From Pandoraea eparura (GTDB lineage: Bacteria; Pseudomonadota; Gammaproteobacteria; Burkholderiales; Burkholderiaceae), in NCBI RefSeq assembly GCF_902459725.1, contig NZ_CABPSH010000001.1, forward strand, positions 372,001 through 436,000: a DNA stretch of 64,000 bases, written 5' to 3'. This document shows positions 63,852 through 64,000 of this stretch, piece by piece; the first letter of the stretch is position 1; each line of letters starts with the position of its first letter. Under the pieces are notes generated by a model. The model was not told the DNA's origin and searched no databases. It saw only the letters and a list, made by a program, of their open reading frames with translations. Made by a program: the position numbers and the translations under genes.

Positions 63852-64000
63852 CATGACGAGTTTCGACACGCCATCCGCCACCAAGTCCGCCACCGCTGCG
63901 GCGATGCCAGACGGACACTGGAAGCGCTCCTTGCCGGCGCGCCGGATGGCCGCGTGGGCCAGCCGGGCTTGCCGGGGGGCGTGTCGGGCGTGTCGGACAA
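63852..64000 (+). CDS. Possible start of a downstream gene, cut by window edge
   Basis: An open frame from an ATG at 63852 to the window end (MTSFDTPSATKSATAAAMPD...). Codon third positions are G/C rich as in real genes here, but another forward frame after 63851 is equally open. No domain is visible in the ~49 residues, and no Shine-Dalgarno precedes the ATG. In related genomes a nitrilase-like or tldD gene tends to follow yhdP, which is only context. Confidence 0.3.

Overview
The window is a GC-rich, gene-dense piece of a proteobacterial chromosome. It reads as the core genome of a Burkholderiales (Burkholderiaceae) species. Gene content and neighbourhoods (lpxK/Trm112-like/kdsB/adk; hrcA-hemH-hslR beside grpE-dnaK-dnaJ; nadK-recN; glnE-yhdP; HAD-pcnB-folK-dNK-panB) make a Pandoraea-like organism my best guess, but this cannot be proven from the window alone. 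I see no rRNA, tRNA, CRISPR array, insertion sequence or prophage.

Layout. 1-2.8 kb: lpxK (5' truncated), a Trm112-like protein, kdsB and adk (lipid A/KDO and nucleotide metabolism). 3-7.3 kb: an Mpo1-like membrane protein, a SirB1-like protein, murJ, rpsT, a possible unlisted small membrane protein, and a DUF3579 protein. 7.6-15.7 kb: argF with a structured leader, ppnP, a patatin, murB, yajQ, plsY, ybaK and an acyl-CoA synthetase. 15.7-24.1 kb: xerD-queG, divergent from tsaE-amiC; a DedA protein; mutL-miaA.

24.4-32.1 kb is the most accessory-looking stretch. A complete polyamine-type ABC importer (permease, ATPase, Tat-exported binding protein, permease) is followed by a creatinase-like M24 protein, a COG1228-type amidohydrolase and a LysR regulator. 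Two AT-rich palindromes precede it. I infer an uptake-and-hydrolysis unit for an unidentified small amide, ureido compound or dipeptide.

32.2-38.5 kb: purM; hda; then a HAD phosphatase, pcnB, folK and a deoxynucleoside kinase linked by 4-nt start/stop overlaps; then panB. 38.6-43.9 kb: a 43-bp tandem repeat array, then an OmpR/TctE-type two-component system divergent from a NitT/TauT-type ABC importer. Phased direct repeats in the shared promoter could be the response-regulator site. 44.1-53.4 kb: a PabB-PabC fusion, dnaJ, dnaK and grpE (two sigma-32-like promoters), a small secreted or membrane protein, hslR-hemH, and hrcA. 53.5-63.7 kb: nadK, recN, glnE, yhdP, and the start of an uncertain ORF at the right edge.

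Across the window, about ten genes have a -10-like hexamer only 6-9 nt before the start codon, which predicts leaderless transcripts (murJ, ybaK, the acyl-CoA synthetase, queG, mutL, the HAD gene, hemH, hrcA, nadK). No clearly new defence or mobile system was found. The best leads are the 24-32 kb catabolic cluster with its operators, the leaderless-gene pattern, the argF leader, and the two-component/ABC pair.
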